Of a DNA stretch of 34,173 bases, positions 25,101-31,100 are shown piece by piece. Position numbers and translations under genes: made by a program. The stretch is from Plakobranchus ocellatus (Eukaryota > Mollusca > Gastropoda > Plakobranchidae), in contig BLXT01002363.1 in the NCBI GenBank assembly GCA_019648995.1, positions 1,343,180 through 1,377,352 of the forward strand, written 5' to 3'. Within the stretch, counting starts at the first letter, position 1, and every line of letters starts with the position of its first letter. Below the pieces are notes generated by a model that did no database searches, had not been told where the DNA came from, and saw nothing but the letters and a program-made list of their open reading frames with translations.

Positions 25101-28100
25101 TATCAGCTGAAAACTACAAAAAAGCATTACATGCAAAACTTTAGAAGCCATTTTCTCAAAACTATGTTTCCTCAACAGGGCGACTTGAAAACATCATAAT
25201 TTTGTAACTAAATAAGATAGAGCCTTCAAATAAAGAGCAAATTGCTCAGGAATGTTTGGAGAATCCAAAATTGTGTCTTTCTCAATTTTTTAAACTTGCG
25301 TCATCCGACGGGCTTTCCTGTGGGCCCACACATATACACTTAAACAGGCAAGCAATCTTTTGTTCAGTATCTTTTGTCATCAGTTCATCCTTGGTTCCAC
25401 TGAAAGAACTCTGTAACTCCATCTAAAGCGGTCTTTAAGGCCTGAGTAGGAATAGTTGTGACGATTGTTTTTTGGCGACGGAAAATGGTGCGTTAACTTT
25501 ATAACCTCTGTTAACTGTCATATGTCAAAACGTTTATTACTTTCAACTTTGCTTATGATGTAAGTCGCAAACCTTTGAACATTGTTTTTCAGTTCTTTCA
25601 GTACCTCAATCCAGGATTATGATACTATATTTTATATTGGATAAGATGATGATGATAGTGGATCTGGTAAAAATTTTAACCGATAAGATATAAAATGAAG
25701 ATAAAGTCTTTTATAGTCCAGTCAACTTTACCCCAACCATGAATCTAATATTGTAGACATAGACTGTTGGGCTAACCAAATGATGAGGGTCTGGGCATTG
25801 AATTATATCATACCAAATGAATGATTGCGTTCTTTTACTTTTCAAACACAAGACTTTCATTGTGGGGAAAAAAAAGATCATTCCAAGAAAGTATGACAGA
25901 CTGTGGTTTAAATACTTTACTTTTAAAGTAGGAAGTTATATTTCCTACAATGTGTTATTTGAAGTCATTTCACATAAACTGGGATTGAAAGTATTTTCAT
26001 GAAACTGGGACTAGTGTTGAAGTATTCACGACTTGTTCACCTTTTTTTCTTTTCCTCAGAGCGGGGGAGGGTATAAAATCATGACGTACTGACAGAAAAA
26101 CATGGTTTTTTCCATTTCTATTTTGACATGAATCAAAGTTTTAACCTTCATTGTTTTATATCTCTTTAGAACATCTCTGTATCCAGCTCAGATGACCCAA
26201 CACACATAATTAATGTTGCCATCAGGCACATTGAAAAGACTGATGATGATGTCTTGGCAGAGATTTTCCAAAACTTCTGTAAAGAAAGGGTAAGTTATAG
26301 CTTTCTTTCCTCCCCCACACCCTCCCTCTATCTCTGCCTGTATGTCTGTCTCTCTGTCTCTTTTTATTTTTCCAAACATATGTTTTCTTTTAAGTTTTTT
26401 TTACCTTGAAAATAATAAACTGTTGAAAAAAGAAAGAATCAGTTTGCAAAGTCATATACGAAGAGTTTTCTGGCAGTATCTTTGTATTCTCTAAGATATG
26501 AGAGGTTTTTAAATGTTTAGCGAGCTTTCATTCATGGCCTGCTTTTCTATTTTCCCTAGGAATCGGCTTTGAATGAGCGGGGAATTCGCAGAGTTACCTT
26601 TGTCGTCTCAAATAGTGTAAGTTGCATTAATTAAGGAATAGAAAGCAAAAATTGAATGTAAATTTGTCTTTGAAGTGAGCATAGTAATTAAATTTAATTT
26701 GATTTCAATTGGTTTCAACAAGTACCTTTTTCTCTTATCTCTAAGTTTTTTTTTTCATATTTAATGCCTTTTAGAATAATTTTATTGTGTTGAGAATCTT
26801 AATTTTTATATTTGATTATCATAAATACATGCGTTATTATTCAAAGCAAATCCCCTTTATTGTTTTGTATTTGTATTTTGTAGCATGAACAAAACTTTCC
26901 TTTTTTTCATGTATACTTGGCTTAATTTTCTTTCAACAACATAACCCTATCATGCCAGAGATATGTGTTGACTCTCCTTATGCCCCAGGAGCTCAGACTT
27001 GAAAGGGTTAAAGTATAGTTGTGTCAAAAAAAAACGCATGATTTCCTGTGTGGTAATGGCTGTTAATTTATTTGAGTAGATGTCCTACTGTCACATTTAA
27101 TTATGTTCTATTGTCCTTACTACTTATCAAAACTGTTTTCAGAAAGGTTGTTGGAGTAATTCTGCTATGTGCCCCTGTGTGCATCTATCAGTGTCTTTTA
27201 TTTTAATTTTTGTTTTGTTTTGTTTTGTTTTTTTATTCAAATTTGATTGGCACACTTCACTTATCTAAAACTTTTGAAGCTCACCCAGCTGTTTTTTTCT
27301 TCATGTCTTAGTCCATGAAAGTATCAAAGAAATCAAATCAGCTTCTCTCTAAGTCTATCATGTCAAACTGCATCTATAATCTATGATGTATATGTATGTG
27401 AACTTTAAATCTTATGCTGCGTAAAAGTCCTGAATCACAGAATAGAATTACTTCAAACTTTGTATGAAAGATAAGCTGTAGCGGAAGGGTGCACTGTTAA
27501 TGTCTAATTTCTCTTTCCAAATTTTTTTATTTAATTGTTTCCTTAAAATACAACTCAGAATTTTACGATCAGCCATGTTGCTAACAATTTAAATGTGTAA
27601 ATTTCAGGTCTATGATTGTTTACATTGAGGCCATAGGTACACCTATAAACGGCTTTCATTCAGGGCTGCATTGCAGCAAGTCTAGATTCAAGCTTAGATA
27701 TCTAAATCAAGGCACCATTGTCTAGATCTAGATAGCCTGATTAGGCCTACGGATCTAGATTCAAAGCCTCATTATAGCTTTAGATCTAAAAGAATCTAGA
27801 TTTAAACTAGCAGGAATTCATAACTTAAATTGTACAAGAGATTTATGAAACATATATAAAATATAGATAAGGAATACATCGGCATCTTATTTTATTTCAT
27901 GCAATACGCATCTTATTTATATCTAGATTCTAGGCTTCACTTAGATCTGAATGTTTAAAGTGGCATCTCATGTCAACATTTAAATTAATTGCACAATGCC
28001 TACTCTCTCTTTCTCTTTCTCTCTCCCTCTCTCTCCCTCTCCCTCCCTCTCTCTTTCTATCCTTTGAATCTCAAATGTTGAGTTTTCACTCAACCATCCA

Positions 28101-31100
28101 TAGAATGGGTTATACAGTAACTAGTCTGTCACATTATTGGTCTTTTTCATTGCTCTAATGGTATGTGTATCTGTGAATTTGTGTTATACAATATGTAAAG
28201 CACACTTAACATGGCAAAATCTGAATAGGTTATTTTCGCATGATAAAATGTGAATTATACAGTACTTGTTAGGCAAATCACTCTGTCTTAATTATGATTG
28301 ACAAGAAAATTCTTACTTTGAGTTTGGTTCCTGGACATTTTGTTAATGAGGTTGGGATGGCATCGAAAGCCTAAACATTTAGCTTTCAAAATCAGACTCG
28401 ATTCTTCCACAAAAGATTTTAATGAGAAAAAGCATGTAACAATTATTAGATTTTTAAAAAAATAAATCTGAGTAGCATGTCTTTCTACCCTGAAACACAT
28501 TTGATTGTATAAAGCTGCTTCTTTGCTGGTTTTTTTTTTTTTAATGGTGGACCTTAAATTTGATTAGCTCTACTTAATTGAAGATTATGTAATTAGCAGG
28601 GTAATTAGGCTGTGGCTTCAACTTTCAAATGTCCCCATTTTTTGTTAAATATTTTTTTTTAAGCCTACAAAGCCTTTTGTAAGTATGTTCTCAAATGCAC
28701 ATTAAATAATGGTATTTCTTGAAGCTGAAGTAGTTTGTCATGTATCGTAACTCTCCAAGATCTAGTAAAATTGCTTTAAAGGCGGAGTGAAGTTAGTTTA
28801 TGACATTTGAAGCAATTCAAAAACTGCTTTTTTTTTTCTTCTCTGCATTTTAATAATTTTATGACTTCTCTTTTTTTTCTTTGTGTCTTTTTGGGAAGTG
28901 CAGTTTCTTTAAAACCCTGCTGCATTTTTTAAAATTCCAGTTAATTTGTTTTCTTTTTTTTTTTTTTTTCTCACAAAATTCTAATTAAAACCATTTTTAA
29001 AGGCACTTTAGTTCAGCTGAATAGTTAGGCAGCTGCTATCCAATAAATACATGTATAGTTTAGAATCTTAGCTGAAAAGAAGCAAAACCCACTCAACTTT
29101 ATTGACTTCAAATGTTTTCAACTCAATTTAGCAAAAATATGCACTTTGATTTTTTCCCCCTTTCATCCATGGAAAAATGTCGTCTGGTTTTTGATTTGAC
29201 CGATTGTACGATTTAGCACTTTTCCTTGACTATTAACTTTTTAATCTGTAGATAACTCATGAATAGCTTCTTGCAATGTGTGATGATTTGAACATATAAA
29301 TGCTTTCTGTTCTTGCTTATGAGTACAAAACTAAAAAAAAAAGATTTGGAAGAAAGGGGAGAAGGTCACAGATATGCAGTTGATTTAATATTTTTCTAAA
29401 TTTTTAAAATTCATCAACAAAATGTGTAAGAGGATTATTTTATTTATTTATTTTTGCCAATTCTGCTTTCATCACATTCCTTTTTGCTAACATCAGACCA
29501 AGTTGAAATCTGCAATGAGAATATATTACTTGTATTTTTCATTTCTTCTATGATTTGCATGAATATTTTTGTTACTTTATATTCTTTTTTTATCATAGCA
29601 CTAAGATTGAATATAACTTTCTTTGTCTCATCTTTCTGTTTGTCTCCCTTGTGTCTATTTCTGGTACATCGGTGGCATAATGGGTAGCATACCGGCCCTG
29701 AGATCTGCAGGGACTATTCTATCACCGGTTCGAGCCTGGCCACTGGTGCTCTGGACTGATGGAGGGCCTGAAAAGCCTGAGATCACCTTGTTGTGGATGG
29801 GCTATATACAAAAACCAAACCTCTCTATTCCAGTCTCTCTCATTCTCTCCTTCTTGGTCTCTCTCTTTCTCTCTTTGGCTCTCATCTATTTAACACTTTA
29901 TTTGTATTGATATTGCAACTGTCTATAGGCTACATTATTAATTTTAATATTTCTTAATGAAGATTGAGCTAAGGCTGGTTTTTGCGTTTTTGTTTTTATT
30001 TTTGCACATGGCCTTCTTTTTCTCTTTACTATTGTAGATGATAAATGACATGAGTTACTGATTGGCATCATTTCTTCGAATACTTAAAAAAAAAAAAAAT
30101 GAAAATTTATAATATACTGTCACTCTTTTAATTCCAAATCAAATTAGGACATTATAATTTTGCTTATTCTAGCCACTAGGAAGAAATTTATAATTATTTT
30201 TTTTTTAATCTCTTTCAATGTTTTCAATATGTTGTAAAATGTATAATATACAGTTATGATGCAACACCTGAGATGCCCCAATGTTTTAAGGCTTTTAGCA
30301 TAAAAGTAATGATGTATCATTGATTTTTTTTTCTCTTTCTCTTTTCAGAGGACTATTCCAAAGTATTTCACCTACAGGGCAAAGTTTGAGGTTTGCATTG
30401 CACTGTTTTTTTTTTTTGTTTTTTTTTTACATAGGATCACATGAGTTATATTTCAATGATTTCCTTCCTCATGATTAAAAAAAAAACTTTTTAACTTTAT
30501 TTTATGAATTTGGAAGAAAAATGCTGATATCTTGGTTTTTTTTTAATCATTATTTTTTAAAATTTCAATTTAAGCTGGTTAGCTGCATTTTCAAATTAGA
30601 GCTACCACAGCTATTCTCTCCTCATTGTGAGTCAGTTTTGAGTACAAGTACATTTATGTGAGCAATCTCTTTGATTTTAAGCTTATTTTGTTAATAAATT
30701 GTGCTGTTACAACATACACTGTTCTTCTTTGTTTGCCAATCAGTTTTGTGAGGATCGTATCTACCGCCATCTGGAGCCAGCTCTGGCCTTCCAGTTGGAG
30801 ATCAATCGCCTACGCAATTTTGACCTGGAGGCTATTCCCACTGCCAACCTGAAGATGCATCTTTACCTAGGCAAAGCTAAGGTAGGGCATTCTATGTACA
30901 TTCAAGGCTGTCCATTTGTTCTTTTCTCCATTTTGTGATTGATACCACGCAATGAAACAATAGAAAATTGAAACATTGGCTATATGACATTGGATTATAA
31001 ACAGCTATTCTGAAATAAGATGCATTCCAGACAAATCATATAAACCAAATATAATTGACATCAGATTTTAAGTATCTTATCTGATTTAAGAATCATCCTA

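Larger units (their letters stand above)
26617..30348 (+). other. Intron 26 of ACC (3.7 kb, the largest seen)
   Basis: Contains a TTTTG run (about 27211-27232), an AGATCTAG patch (27680-27945), a TC-rich microsatellite (28003-28058) and the complete-looking SINE family A copy. No coding exon is needed or seen between exons 26 and 27. Confidence 0.85.

Noticed and set aside
26617..30348. A missing ACC exon in the largest intron, because vertebrate ACC1 has extra residues here
   Set aside because: Exons 26 and 27 join in phase and give the same length as the insect ACC in this block, so no exon is required.
30370..30390. Alternative donor for exon 27 four codons earlier, to give a shorter KFCEDR junction
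   Set aside because: The only GT there (at 30373) would leave a two-base overhang that breaks the exon 28 frame.
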